A stretch of DNA of 64,000 bases from Lethocerus indicus (lineage: Eukaryota; Arthropoda; Insecta; Hemiptera; Belostomatidae). Position numbers and translations under genes: made by a program. The notes under the pieces were generated by a model. The model saw nothing but the letters and a program-made list of their open reading frames with translations. It had not been told where the DNA came from and made no database searches. The stretch lies in assembly GCA_019843655.1 (NCBI GenBank), contig JACDQD010000005.1:26112954-26176953 (forward strand), given 5' to 3'. The stretch's first letter is position 1, and every line of letters starts with the position of its first letter. Shown here piece after piece: positions 12,123 to 26,187 of this stretch.

Positions 12123-12329
12123 GGTATTCCGTAAGTACGGAGTACTAAAGAAGTCTTTAGTTATAGACAAAACTAAAAGACTCCTGGTATTCTCTATTGA
12201 TCATTCCGCATCCGGTTTCAGGTAAATCTAAGTCACCGCAAACGTCCGTTTCTGGAGCTTAATTTTTCATTGATGATGTTCTATTCTTTTTTAAATGAGC
12301 GATGATATACATATTACTTTCTGTCGCAG

Positions 12330-12515
12330 GTCGGGTGGGTGAAAGCGGACACTAAGGCTATCCAGGCCATCCACGAGCACGTGATAACGCACAACCCCCG
12401 GGTCTCTGTCTCTCATTCAGACCACGCCACTTGGAACCTCCACATCAGAAATGTACAGGAGGAGGACAGGGGCACATACATGTGCCAGATCAACACCGAC
12501 CCAATGAAGAGCGAG
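12330..12515 (+). CDS. Internal exon A of lachesin/DIP-like Ig cell-adhesion protein (second half of Ig domain 1)
   Basis: This internal exon of 62 codons starts after a pyrimidine-rich acceptor ending CGCAG|G and stops at the donor GAG|GTATTT; both borders are phase 0. The peptide starts VGWVKADTKAIQAIHEHVI and ends QINTDPMKSE. Residue 3 is the invariant Ig-fold strand-C tryptophan, and residues 46-52 (DRGTYMC) are the strand-F D-x-G-x-Y-x-C motif with the second disulfide cysteine. The partner cysteine must be in an upstream exon. The VGWVKADTKAI and MCQINTDPMKS signatures are typical of Ig1 in arthropod lachesins and DIPs, surface proteins that bind homophilically or bind Dpr partners in neurons and epithelia. 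In DIPs, Ig1 is the Dpr-binding domain. The open frame runs on only four codons past the donor before a stop, which supports splicing. Which paralogue it is cannot be decided from half a domain, so no symbol is given. Confidence 0.93.
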
Positions 12516-13862
12516 GTATTTCACTAAAGAGAATATATAATTGAGGTTACATTATGAGGATACATGTGTGTGTAATTTCCTTGATACAGTACTCGTAATT
12601 TATTAGTATTTGCGCAGTGTGTTGATTTATGTGAATCATAAAATTTATAACTTTTTTGACCTCGCATTTTCCACTGAATTTTCATGTCGAAGAGTTTGAT
12701 CATCATATGTGTTTACTCTAAATAAACATGGAATTATTAACAGAATTAATACATTTCGAATTTACTGAATGATCAGCCATTAATTTTAGTGTAGGCATTA
12801 TCACATGAATAACCGTTTGGGTGTTTAATTTTAACTGTATTTCTTTGAATTGATAATATCTCTCAATATCATTATTATAAGGGACAATAAACCGTAACAA
12901 TATGTACGTCAATCGGTACATGCTATTTCCCAACACTGATATAAAATTTATAGTATTACGGTGAACAACAAAAATATTTTTTGTGCGCCATAAATAGGAT
13001 CTAAGGCAGAGGTATATTGATACAGAAAATATAATTCTCATTAATCCGCTTCTCTGGCTGATTCAATCTACTCTCAAGCTGTAAATCAAGATCTAGGTGT
13101 CGACTGACATCCGAAACGCCATGTTCCAATAGAGAAACATCCATTATCTACCTAGTATGATTTATGTGCAGTAGTTTGCGCATTCAGCAGAGACTATAAA
13201 AGCGGCCTAGGAACAAGGCAAAGTTATAAGGGCGCTTAAATACTACTATATACTTTCTTTTTGCAAAGTAAGCGTTCTTTAGTGATTAATTAAGCACACT
13301 CAATTGTATCATAGAAGTTGTCATCAATAATTGTTTTCCGATTTATATTTATGGATTCCGAAAGTTCGTGTAACTTGTAAAAGAAAAAGAGGAGAATGGT
13401 TGGGTCGTTGTTAATTTTATTCGGACGTGATTATGTTTTATTGCTTATAAATATTAAACATTTAAACTATAGATTTTAATTTCGGAAACTACAATAATTA
13501 CTCCCCAATAATTTCATTATTTGTGCTAGAAATTTATCCTGTGTATACTGTTCCAAAATATCGTGTAGGTAATGCCTAATTATTACCACAATTCAGTAGT
13601 ATCCAAGTCGCAGAAATCGGTGAAAAACTCGAGGTTGAAAATCCGACGGGAAAATAGTTTCAGGGAGCATTATCCGAACAGGTTTCAAGACAAAATTAAT
13701 TTTCCCCGATTCGGAATCAATTGTCCGAGACAACTCGGGCGCTCAATTTATATGTTGGGCGGCCGTCGACAAAACGGAAGAACAATCGTGGAAATTCCGT
13801 GAGAAAATTCTTGAAAATTTACCGGGGACACGACTGTTTTCTCGAACCTCCTCACGTTTGCA

Positions 13863-13930
13863 CGGTGAGACAGAGAGAGAAGGAGGGATAGATAGAGATG
13901 GATGGTGCGTGAGAGAGAAAGAGAAGGCCG
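13863..13930. repeat. Short purine-rich tract (GAGAGA)
   Basis: Imperfect GAGA/GGAT units on the + strand, next to a moderately GC-rich patch. Confidence 0.75.
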
Positions 13931-15480
13931 AGCGGCGAGGGGACGAGGTTACTCCCTTTTTTCGGAAGTTCCGCGGAATGTATTCGCGAAATCGGTCCCT
14001 GCCCAGAGAATTCTATTTTTAGAAAGCGGGTAGTTTTCAAGTGAATATAAAGTCTTAGGAATGGGATCGACTGAAATGTAGATAGCAAAATGAAAATTCA
14101 AAGATCAGAATACAAATTAATTTATAACAAACGCTTATAAAACTCAGATACGAGATATAAATAAAATCACAATAAAGCTGGCATATTGACCATTTAATTA
14201 CCTGATATCACTTGTAAAATCAACAGAACACTCCATCAAAACGGCTAACTCTACAAACCCCTGCTGTCGACTTAAGCGTTGATCGATTATTGTAAATTCC
14301 ATGACAGAATACAGAGAAATATAGAAATATTTCGTTTTAACAGCTTCGCTTATTGATACAAAAATACACAAATTGTTGCAATATCAAGCACGCTAAGAAT
14401 AAAGGCATATCGTCACACTTGTGCTATATAAATACGGAGAATTTATATACGCTCTACATAAATCCACAAATTTTTGAAATAAAAATAAATAATAACTGCT
14501 ATGGACCTATTCATATTAATATCACCTGAGATAGAAATGTTTCCCTGACAGTATTAATTTTGAAAAAAAGAAATTCTATAATTACAGGGGATATTTCACC
14601 GAATTATACAAATTTACTTAATTTCCCTACGCGACAGTACTTCTCAATTATTGTAGCGTTGGCATGGCTACTAAAACAATATTGGTAAAAGTCCAGCAGC
14701 GGAGTCCGAGAGGATTCGGAATATCATGGCCTCTGTCATATTCTCTCCCTCATATTTGGTCTGGCTCTACGACGGTTTGAGCTTCTCACGTAATAAAGTG
14801 AAGTAATATCGGTTCCCTGAGTCACTCTACTGTTACCCCCACGTAAAATTAGAAAAAAAGAAAAATTATCTTAATAAATCAGTCTGTTGATCGAATACGA
14901 TAGACGTTTAGTGGACAGAACTTATATCCCATTGCAAATTTGAACTGATTACACGGGTCGAACTGACAGATTCCAGTTCAATCGTTAGATATTGCATCCC
15001 ACGCTTAAATCGAATTAAAGCGACATTATGATAAATCATTTTTGAACAAGAATCATATCTAATAACTTCTCTGATTCCAACTGTTAAGCCCGAAACTTGA
15101 GACTTGCCCTACCCTCATCTCCACGCGACCGTACTGAGGAATTAGACGTTTTAGGAATTTTATAAAAGGTACGTACTCTTTCGTGTCACAGAAATGGACT
15201 CGAGTCGGTCAGCGTAAACAATCAATAAAATCAGTTTTTAGTTCAAATAGGGCAAATGAACTGGCAGGCTAAACGACGCGAAAAGTCGCAACAATTGGAA
15301 ACAATTCCGAGGCAGAAAAGTTAGGTTGCGAAATTAAATAAAGTAGAAAGCGACTTTCTCCGCTCTCAATTTTTATTACTCTCACCGACGGCGGTGGTGT
15401 TGGTGCAGACGCCGATACTACACCGGGCAATATTTTACTAGCGGTAAATAACAGTCGGCTCTACGATAAATATCTCTCTT

Positions 15481-15622
<142 letters not shown>

Positions 15623-17709
15623 CTCTCTTCGGCACTCATTCACTCTTTTCAGTCGCCACCGCCTCCTTCCTTATTCTTCTTTACCCTCTCTTCTCCCCGG
15701 CTCAAAGAGCCTTTCTTATCTTCTCTTTTACATTTCCCTTCGGCCATTATTCGGGCCGTGAAAAGGGGGCGAGGAGATTTGCTTCATCAAATACCACCAT
15801 CGCTGCGGTGTTCCGTGACTTAATGAACACCGGCGGTGCTCGGCCTCGAGCCAGACCCAAGAAGATTGTCGAGTTTCAAATGTTGTTCGGCTGACGAAAC
15901 CTCTGTTTGCAGAGACGCCCGTAATTGTCGAACTGTATCCGTCTCCGAGGCAATTGTAACAATCTTCGTCCACGTGATCCCTTCGTCACCGTCTCCCTCG
16001 TCTATAAATTACTAGAAACCACATCGGCATTTATCCAGATTTATACTCCATTGTACCTGGCTTTGTTCCGCAAAACACTGGACTGTATAAACTATTGTTA
16101 TACATGTGTCTGTTTATACTGTGATCCCTAAAGTTTCGAAAAAGATTCCTTGCAACGAAGCATGAATGCTTCCGACTAAACGACAAGATACAAGACTCAC
16201 CATTGCGGGAGAATAAAAAGTGTTAAATAATCTGAATGAGACTTTTATGAAAAACATTTTGATGAATTGATAGTAGAATAGTACGGTTGATCGTACATCT
16301 ATTTTGTGGACGGTCATACTAGGCCGGGCCGGAGTATTTCCTCGGAGGGAAGTTTTCGGTTCGCTTAGACTGGGGCAGCGACCCTAATCTACAAACTAAA
16401 ACAGCTGGACGTGGGCTGAACCGGCTCCAATACGTGCGGGACTTCAGAGCGGGGCGGGAGGGGCGATGGACGCTTTCAAAAATGTATGTTTCGGTTCTCG
16501 GAGAAGGAACCGGAGGTGGCGGAGGAGGGAGTGGGAAGGGACGCCTGATCGCCGCGTAATGGAATAAGAGAGTGACTGAAGAAAAGGGCTCTGATCCAAA
16601 ACCGAATTTATACTCACGGAATAACTCACTTTCAATCTCTTGTACCTTCATTTATTTTATAGCGTAATGTACTATGTGTAAAAATTAGCAACCAAAAGGG
16701 AAACAGTAGCGTTAGAAAGCTTGGAATAGAACCCGAGAATCACTTGAATCAATTGAGCCCGGAAATTTCAACAAGTTTTATTCATTCCGACTAAGAAGCA
16801 CTATCTTGGCAGCTAAGTTACACGCTTAATTATAATTTGTATATAGTTTATATTGCCGTCTCGGGCAACAGAATTTATGAATTCTATTCATGTACATATA
16901 TGAATACACGTAATGGAATTTACGAATGAAGAGAAAGGCAGAAAGAATAACACGACCATTAATATCAATTATTTTGTTAAAACCCTCCCTAGCAGAAAAT
17001 GCAGTTTAAAAAAAGCCGGAAATTTGTGGACCCCAGTGAGTTGGATATGGATTCCAAATTTAAATGCGCGATTTTCATTAACCAGTAAAATACCTAACTT
17101 AATATTGAATTAATTGGAGGTGTGCTCAATTCTTTTTTGTTACTGGATTCAATTTATGGGTAAGTATTTAAAGGTTATTGAGCTCGCATTTTTCTAAACT
17201 CTTAACCACGTAATCTTTCGGAGTTTTTCTAAATTAGTGGTTTGTGAGGATAGGGAGTTGGATTTCGGTTCACAATTGAAATTTACCAGAACTTTCCCCG
17301 CGATAACTTTTGGTACCGATGCCACGCATTCCCACCGATTGGGTCCTTCATCGCGTGGGAAGTTCCTAGGACTTACCTAGTCGGAAGTTTGAATTAGAAA
17401 TGTGTGGTTTTCCATTTGAAACCGGGCTCCGCAGGCAGATTCAGTTTTTGGATTCGGTGAGGTGTGAGTTGGGAAAGGCGTCGGGCAGTGGGAAGAGGCG
17501 CGATCGAAGGGGTCGGTGTCATTGCGGGGCCCTCGGCTCCTCTCCCCCGGCCCCACGCTAAATTGGGGCCGGCCGTATAAATTCCCTGCCGAGAGTTTCA
17601 TGTTTATTAGTAATTGAGATAGCGGTATTTATGCGGTGGCGAGCCCAAACAAAGAACCCCGCGACCCAGTAAATTATTTTCCGCATATTATTGCACCCGT
17701 TTGTGTGTA

Positions 17710-17710
<1 letters not shown>

Positions 17711-17747
<37 letters not shown>
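17711..17747. repeat. (CT)n microsatellite
   Basis: About 18 CT units on the + strand, the same strand orientation as the larger tract at 15.5 kb. Confidence 0.97.
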
Positions 17748-17750
<3 letters not shown>

Positions 17751-19419
17751 GCAACCTGCACTAGTCCACTTGAATATGAATTACTTCTGCTCCGCCCAAC
17801 GCTGTCCGCCCTCAACAAAATTTGTGTATACCATTAAGCAATAAATAAAAAATAATTTGTACTATATATAATATTATATAATAATTTAACCAATAATATT
17901 TCCGTGTACCCACAGTGGTATGCTAATGGTGGTTTTTGTAAGTAATTATGAAATAGGTGCCTCCGTGTTCTATTGCACACATAGCGTCAACTTTATGTTT
18001 TATAGGCAATCTATAAAATACAATATAATAAAATATTTAAAGCAATATTAAATTAATTAAAGGTAATCGGACGTCTTCTTTAACGTCTTATGGTTAAGAT
18101 TGATTCACTTTCTGGACACCACGTATTGAAAAGTTAATTCGAACATGCACTAGTTTTTTTTCTAAACGCGACAACTTTCAGATATTTTTTCTTAATAGCG
18201 TCGTTATTTAGTAATTTCCTTGCAGGGGTAGATACAATTTCTGTGCTATTTCTAATACTCTTTTTTATTTTTCATAAATTCTGAAGTTCGTTAGAATAAG
18301 AATAAGAAGACGGATAGAAAACATAAAACAAAAACTTGCAAAATAGCTAAAATAAAAACAAAATTCGGGACTATTATTATTTTAATTCTTTTCACAACGT
18401 ATTATATTGCCAGTCAATCATTTATTCCATAGTCGATTCTGTGTTTTAGTTCTTGCATGGAAGTATGTCAGAGTAATTTTTATATATATTACAAAGGTCC
18501 CATGTAGCTGCCCTGCGCTTTTGCCCTTGTTTCTTAACGTGAGTAATTACATTTTTCAACCTGAACTAGACCTCCTTTGATATTTTGTTAAGTGGTTGTA
18601 GTTATCAAATTATTAGAATTCCCAATATACCGTCATAACTATCGGAGGATTTTGAACGTTATCGGAATTGTATTTGCATTTATATAGTACCACGGGCCTC
18701 AGCTCTTTTACATTTGAATCCTTATAAACCATTCGTTAAACTTCAATGAATATAGCTCACGGTAGAATTTTGCAAACAGAAAATACGCGGACGTTTTAAT
18801 AATAATAAATAATAATAGTTAGTAGTTGTTAGAATTATTGTAATGATTACGTTTCAGGATTTCTCTTACCATTTATCCAAACAGTTTCTTTTTAAATTTT
18901 TTTTACATTTCAAGATGATAAACATTATCTCTACTCGGGGCCGAATAGGTGAATACCATTATCTTATGATTTTCATTTTAATTTAATCCGACTTTTATCC
19001 TCTCGTGTTAACTTAAATTATCACTCACATCTCGCGAGATTCTTCCTTTGTTTGGTAAACTTTGAGGTATTTAGAGGATCCCAAATTGATCTACTCTTCA
19101 GGCGGACCTTGGTAATGGAACCAGTAAGAGTTCGGAAAGGTCGGAAGCAGACAACACAAGGGAGGGCCCCAGGGAGTGGAACTCTTCCACTGGAGCTCGC
19201 TAAGGAACCCCGGTTCTTCCCACAGTATTAGGCCCACCGGAAGATAGTGATATAAACTAATTAAATTTTTTATAAAGTTTCACCGCGGAATGGTTGCCCG
19301 TTTTCCTATTTTACTTCAGAACAGTCGAGTACAATTTAAAAATTGAAAGCTAACGGAGATACATTGAATAAGTAAATGTTTGCCGGGAGGAAGATAAGTA
19401 GGTCTATGGGGCAGGGTCA

Positions 19420-19790
19420 GTGGGGCTATATATCAGGTTTGGACGGGTATCGTGTGTCGGGAGGAGTGCTAAGAAGAGGCGGGACGGGGGCGGTTTGTCC
19501 GGGAGGCCGGATGGGGTCGCGGGGTTGGGGGGGGGGGAGGCCTTAATGGATTTGTGCGGTCGTCCCGGCTCCGGGCTCATTACAGGGGGCCGATTCGGAT
19601 AATCAGGAGTTGCAACCGGGGCGGGAGGCGGGAGGTGGGAGAGACGCTAATTAATAGCTCGGGGTATTCGTTCTGTAGCCTGAGTTTGTCTTGTGTGGGG
19701 GGGCGGCCACTATTACCGGGGGGCCGCAAGACCGAACCGCTGCAACCGCCGGCCCCCGCACCCCGCACCCCGCACTACCCAACACTCCTC
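19420..19790. other. GC-rich patch with long G runs
   Basis: An 11-G run lies at 19527-19537, with further G3-G7 runs nearby (19500-19545, 19694-19730), giving several possible G-quadruplexes on the + strand. C runs follow at 19750-19780. Open frames on both strands here are low-complexity and match nothing. Confidence 0.6.
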
Positions 19791-22700
19791 TAATTCTGAT
19801 AAAGTTCGGACCCTAGACCAGGCCTCCCTTCACTATCAGAAGTCTCCTAATCCTTCACCTGTTTTTAATTTCATGCCCCTCATTAACGAAGTAGGTATGA
19901 TATTTTATCTCCGTCCGGCTTAAGTTCACATAAAGGTTCCAGAAAAATGGATTCATCGAATTGGAATTCCGAAGTAACCAGGTGAATTGGATCCGTCTTA
20001 GTAGTTAAAGCACCCCCGGATTCAAAAATTGGTAGATTAAATTTACATTCAATTTAGAACTCCGATTACAGAAACTCGTTTACTTCAAAATTATTCTTTA
20101 AAATATTTTTTTGAGCCCCGGAAGATAAACGCGCTAAATGTAAAATACGAATTTTTGTTTTACATATAGTACATAGTAAACATCTACACCGATTTTTTTC
20201 GTGAAATTTAAAAAGCGCTATACGAAAAGCGCCCTATGATGGGAATGGTGAAAATAACATGTGGCCCGCTTCACACGAAACGCCTAATTTCTCGCTACAT
20301 AAACCGGGAACAGTGGCGACAGCTCAGTCGGGGGGCCGCGTTACGCCGCTGATTTACAAGGCCGGTACCACAACGCCCCCGGTTTTCAACTCCTGTTTTA
20401 CACTTTGATTTCTGTAAATCAAAATGGAAATTCGGAAAGCGCGAGCGGAAAAGTGTAAAAGATCGGTCACCGGAAGCGATGCAGGCCGAGGAGTATGACA
20501 TCGACTTTCTCGGCCGAAGTTAACATGAAATTCCGTGGGACGAGTTATAACTTGGCCTGCAATTATGAGTTCGTATCGAATAGTAGTTTGCCCCATTCCG
20601 CTGCCTATTCACTGCGCTCGACTTGCTTATGGAACCCGAACCCGTTTGTTGGAAGCTGAACAAATGCTGTCTGAATCGTAGGTTTAGGAACCAACTTAGA
20701 GGAACTTTACAGTTCTCGCAGATGGAGCCATGCCATTCCGTGTAGGTATTGTTACTCTGTTTCCAATAGAGTATCTTGGTCACGAATGCTTCGCTGCTTA
20801 TATTTTTAAAATTAATTTAATTCTCTAACTCGAGAAAATATCAAACATAATTTGCTACGAATACTGCAAACATTTTTATCTTTGCCATCTTTGAATTTTT
20901 AATTTCTTTTCTCATTGGGGATTTTAAGTACTGACTCCTATCGGAAGCCTGCTGGAGTCTGCAAATTATTCATTTATTAGGTTCAAATTTCAGTACAAAG
21001 TTTTGTTCGGGATTCTCGCTAGATTGGTGCTGGCGTGCTACAGAGAAATGCTGCACGGATCGTATGACACAAACTCGTACTCTGAAAGATTTAGAGCCCT
21101 CGCAAACGGGACCTTATCCGTTTAGCAATTATTACCGTACATCTAACAGCGAGGATTGTTGCATAATGTAAACCGTTACCATTTCCCAGATTGCACTATA
21201 TAGCTGCGATTTCACTGGATATAACAATTGATATTATTAGAACGATAGTTCCGAAGGTAGGTAACCGTTAGTCGACGAATTATGGCTTAAATTACAAGTC
21301 TCTCTTCGAATAATTGTTCTAGGCTTACAATATAAGGTATATGTTTGTTAGCGACTAAACTACGGCAGTTAATCGATTTCCAGTAAAATCGTCCACTCGT
21401 TACCTTTGCCGATATCGCTAAAGTTGTCTGGGCCTAATCAGCTGTCAGGTTTTATCGCCGATGGAGGTCCCGGGACATCGGGTTTTTCCCCCGGGGTGCC
21501 GTATTTCGCCACTAGCTCTTCTCCTTTACGCGCGGGTACCATAACTTACGCGGGAATAAAATAAATATATAAATAAATAAAAACGGGAAAGCCGAGCGTT
21601 CGGGCTGGCATTTGGGCGTTGCCGGGGCCGGGGCGAGCCTATCGGAGTCGGATCCGGGCCGGATATACCCCCGACATACCGGGATTGTATCGTTAAGTTA
21701 ACGACCGGCCGTAAAGGGGTATAGCGGGGGTGGAGGGGAGGTCAGGGCTCATCTTCTCACACGAACAAGCCCTATGACCAGTTTACGGATAATAAGGTGT
21801 TCCTTTCCTCTATTTCGTTGTTATGTTGTCGTCGTCCTTCCTCGGGGCGGCAGGTTCGCTCGCACTTATTCCACAACCCTTCCCAGTTTGTTACCCGGGT
21901 AACAGTATCCCGGTAAGTAGTCTACCGAGAGCCACCCGCCTTCTTCTCACTCAGTAATCCATTGCTGTCGTCCCATGAAAAATTTAATTTATCCTCCCAA
22001 CACTATAGGACAGCCCAGGCTGATTCCTGAAAGTTTGGTTAAAATGTTAACTTGCTTATTGTAACGACTTAAGTCTGGGTACATTTTAGGAAACATTAAC
22101 TCCCTTCTACAAAGGTGGGTCGATGAATTTCATTTCTCCAGCAATGGATTAGTTATTGACGGGAACACGGAGGACCTTGTGCTTTCCACATTTACAGAAC
22201 AACCCTTTAAAAGTTTGGACACCATTTTAGCTTTTCACCCCATATCATATACAAGTGACATTCGCTTTTTACGAAGCCTATACAAGACTCGAATAAAAAT
22301 TAACTGGGAATTGGAGTAGCGCTCATCAAATGGTTTTCATATAACGCACTACCGAACGCGTAATGCATATTCAGATATGGTACAATAGAGAACCTTTATG
22401 GAAGGGAGGTGTATAGAGGGGGCGAAGCGGGGTGGTGGCGGTGGGTGTTTCAAGAGACTAATGCTTAAAGCCCAAGGGGGGTCGGGGGGAGCACTGGGCG
22501 GATACACATGGGCTCCTAAGTAATACAGAAGCTAAGTTAATGTTACTCGGCTAATTATAAGTTTGGTTTATCCGTCCATTAAAAGCTGCTTTAAACTTGG
22601 GCAGGCATAAGAAAGCACCCGCAGTTTCTGAGCGCGTCTTCTATCGGGCTTGATGTTGGGGCCGTCCTCCTTCTTATATTGCACCCTTATTAACGAGTTC

Positions 22701-25680
22701 CCCAACCCCCCTCCCCTTGCCATTTCCGTTTTAGCGAAAATCCCAGAGCAATCTAAGAAAATAGAACGCGGTTAGAGGGAATATTGTAGTAATTAACTAT
22801 AATAATTATTATAGACCAGACATGCCGCTTCAGTAGTCTTTTTTGTCTAGTAATGTATAATTTGAGGGCCAATTAATAAAGGTCAAACAATTTTGCATAA
22901 CGTTTAATTCGAAGGTAAAGGGTTACCTACACAATTTAAGTTAATTAATTTAAGTGGGGCGTATAATTATCTTATAATTATGATTTAATTGTAAGTACAT
23001 AATCAAAAATTAATTTTAATATTAATTTCACCTCACCTTTATGAGGTTTATCCAGCTCTCTGTGAAAGTTACAAAGTGTATTTTTACACGGACATTCACG
23101 AACAGTGCTCCTCCTTTATTGGCAATATTTTATAGCTCGACGGTGCAGCAATATCTATGCAATATAGAGCTCTAGTAAGCTTTGTAGGGGGATCCTGTAA
23201 ACATAGTCTTACACTAGTGACTCAGTCAGATTAAATTCCTATAGCATATTTCATCACTTTTGCAGTCTCCTCATTTCATTCTCTGATTCGATCTGTTGTC
23301 ATACCTAGATTTCTACCAAATAGCGAGATGTATATTTAATATTGCATAAAACTAAAACCTCTAACAACAGATTAACTAGAGGGACGATACGGAAAATCAC
23401 GAAGGTGACAATAGTTAATAATAGCAGACTCATAATTCTGTCCGCAATTACAAATCGATTCATGTTTGTAGAACTTTTCCGAAGTTTTGAAAAACAAATT
23501 GGAGCGAGAGAATTTTTCAAATTCTTCAACTCCGAAGGACTTTGTTTTGAATAAAAAGGATCGATCCGCCTGGGAACAGTTGAGGGATTGAGCGAGGGAG
23601 GTTTTTGTTGAGAGGGAGGGGGATTAACAGCGGGAAAAATAATTCCCACATGGCACGAACCAAAGTCCTCCTAGGGAACAACTCCTTATCTGGCCGCCGA
23701 GATCTGACTTTTACCTTTGCGGAATGACCGTTTGGAGAAGTTTGTCCGGGACTCGGGAAACCGAACTTCTGTTTGTTTGTTGCCGACCTCGCACCGCAAT
23801 AGCCCCCCACTCCAGATACCTCCACAACCCACAGTTAAGAACGCATTGGCGGTTGAACCTCGCGGAATTTGTGTGTGCACTAATGAATGAAGTGGCCCAA
23901 ATATTTTGGGTCGCTCGCATTTTCAGAAACACTTATCTGTCTAATTATACTTTAAAGATTTAAAGTTTAACCATTTGTAATTGTAACTGTGAGTCGCTGG
24001 ATTTCTCCAACAAATATTTTTCCTCGGAACTATGGAGTTGTTCTTATAATATCAAAATCTTACGTGTTGCTCTTGAGAGGCCGCCAAATCTTCCCACTAT
24101 ATTCCCTTCTGACATGGTTTACGCTGTTTCAGTAAATTGAACATTTAAAGTACTTGGTAATAATAATATCAGAATATGCCCCGATGGATTATATTGACAG
24201 ATTCCAAGTACTGCCTCGACAGATCGCCATAATTTAATGTGCTGAGGGTTGCCGAATAGTGAAGAAGAGTCAACCTAGCACTGTTTATAGCCATACTAAC
24301 GGGCCTAGAAAATTAGATGTTCTTACTGTCGTGTTCGGAAACGAGTAGTGTATAATTCTAAAACCGGGTTTAAATCAGTGTTTTAGCGGTGGGTTTTACA
24401 AGTCCGCGCCAGGCAGACTGGTTTGTTTGTAAAACAAGGTCTAGTACAGAAGTAATGGAGACTAAGCCCGCCTCAAATTAACCGTAACAATCCTCTACCT
24501 TGATTATCGCCCAGTGGTGTAAAAGATCAATGCGCCACCGCGGGCCCATTGCTTCATTCATAATCGACGAGGAGGGATTGCGGGCGGTAAACCCACAAAC
24601 GGAGGTGTTCACGACTTCCGTTATATCCTCCCATTATCTACCTTATTGCGCTTCAAGCCAGATTATTACCGTTAATAGGAAAAGGATTACCTGTCGGGGT
24701 ATTTGGTTCAAGTGTTTCACTCATTATCCGAGTAAAAGGTTATTCGATACAAATTATCCAAGCGTTTTTGAGATTCGAAGCGACTAAGGAACATTTTCTT
24801 ATTTATTTAAGTTATTAAAATACCTATTATGTGCAGTAGATCACTTCTGCTGGTACGACTTGTACTCCTACAAAATATAAACTTCGGTAAAGTCACAATT
24901 CGGTTGAGACTTTAAGCTATTAACCTTCCGAGCTATTAAGATGTGCAGTATTTAGTATAAGTACTAGTTACAAAAATAACATAAAAGCCAAATTTACTAC
25001 TTCAGTACATTTACCGACACATTTTGCACGCAGAGTCAAGGTATTTCGTCACCGTCTATGGTGGTCATTAAACGTATTAAGGAGATATATAACGACGGGG
25101 GGTATCGTAAAAGTAGATCTCAAATATAAACAGCCACGCATTTTACGCGCACGATGCGTCTCCGTATATGTTCGTCTTTACAGCTGGAAACACGGATTTT
25201 ACAATCTCCTTTTTAATTTTTTTTTGACGAATCCGAGGAAATGAGTCTACAAATGTAAGGTCCAAGGGGACAAATTCGGGTTTATGAAAATGCAGCGGAA
25301 CGCTTTCCGCCACCGAGGAGGAGTCGGCCGTCGGTGGCGCAATCAAATGGCTGCAATCTGCCTGCAGGTATTCGCCCCACTGAAAACCATAAAGAAGTTA
25401 TGCTCGGGTAATATAACAAACGCGAGCACAAATAAAAACGTCCACCTAAAAGGTGACTTGTGCAGAAAGGAATACTCAAGAAGTAGAATGAAGGGATCAG
25501 AATGACAGGTGTAACCATGAATTTGAACCAGGGTCCGTTCATTTACTGTTATAGTTCAGGAATGGATGAATCATTACGATGTTGCTTCAGATGACATCTG
25601 ATCGTAATAATATTTGTAACTCATTTTTTGTGACATTCCACTTACGTGCGTTCTAAATTTCCATTTTAAATTGAATACCG

Positions 25681-26187
25681 GGATCGAACAATTATTAGTT
25701 CAATGTACGGTCCTGTTGCTAGACCCGCAATACAAAACTGTCGTCCGGGACTACCATTTGAAGGCACTGTATAGTATAACATACATATAATAGTCTATTA
25801 TAAATCTAGTCATGTCAATAGCGAAATAAATACATATTACAATGGTTTCAGAAAATTATGACATTTTAATTTTTCAAATCTAAATGAGGTGGTCAAGCTT
25901 ACATATTTTAAATCAGATAAAAGATCCTTAGTCTATTTAAAATATAATTTTTACACAGATAAGCACTCTCTTCGTCAACAGATCTCGATCCTGTGTCTTC
26001 TAGCCCTAGACCATGATCTCTTCAGAAATGATAATGAACTAAAAAATGTTGTTTTCTTCTCAACCCACTGTCATTATCTGGGGTTTCAGCCATTATTTGG
26101 ATAGATAAAATATAGGGAGAAAGCCGAAGTAGGTTTCGTCGTTAACGATATACGATTATATTAGGCAAATTAAATGTTGGCGGTAAT
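25681..26187 (+). repeat. Hairpin repeat family, copy 2
   Basis: 25681-25950 matches 28043-28300 almost throughout. Landmarks are ACAATTATTAGTT, GACCCGCAATACAAA, CTGTCGT, AGTATAACAT, TATTACAAT, AAAATTATGA, TTAAATCAG and GATCCT. After a stretch of about 190 bp not found in copy 3, the match resumes with AACGATAT and AAATGTTGGCGGTAAT (ending about 26187). Either copy 2 has an insertion or copy 3 a deletion. No coding frame is recognisable. Confidence 0.72.

Larger units (their letters stand above)
1..12329 (+). other. Intron upstream of exon A (3' part only)
   Basis: No exon or family-recognisable reading frame was found on either strand; the short open frames here look like chance. The stretch contains GC- and CpG-rich patches at about 420-1180, 1625-2000, 2930-3230, 4990-5480, 6200-6500, 6840-7210, 7660-8110 and 9000-9500. 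These are separated by AT-rich DNA (1180-1620, 2030-2900, 3250-4990, 5700-6100, 7250-7650, 8150-8950, 9800-11400). It also holds one copy of the hairpin repeat family (4504-4585, minus) and the best copy of the Penelope-like repeat (11413-12122). The first half of Ig1, with its strand-B cysteine, is expected on an exon further upstream than base 1. Confidence 0.7.
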
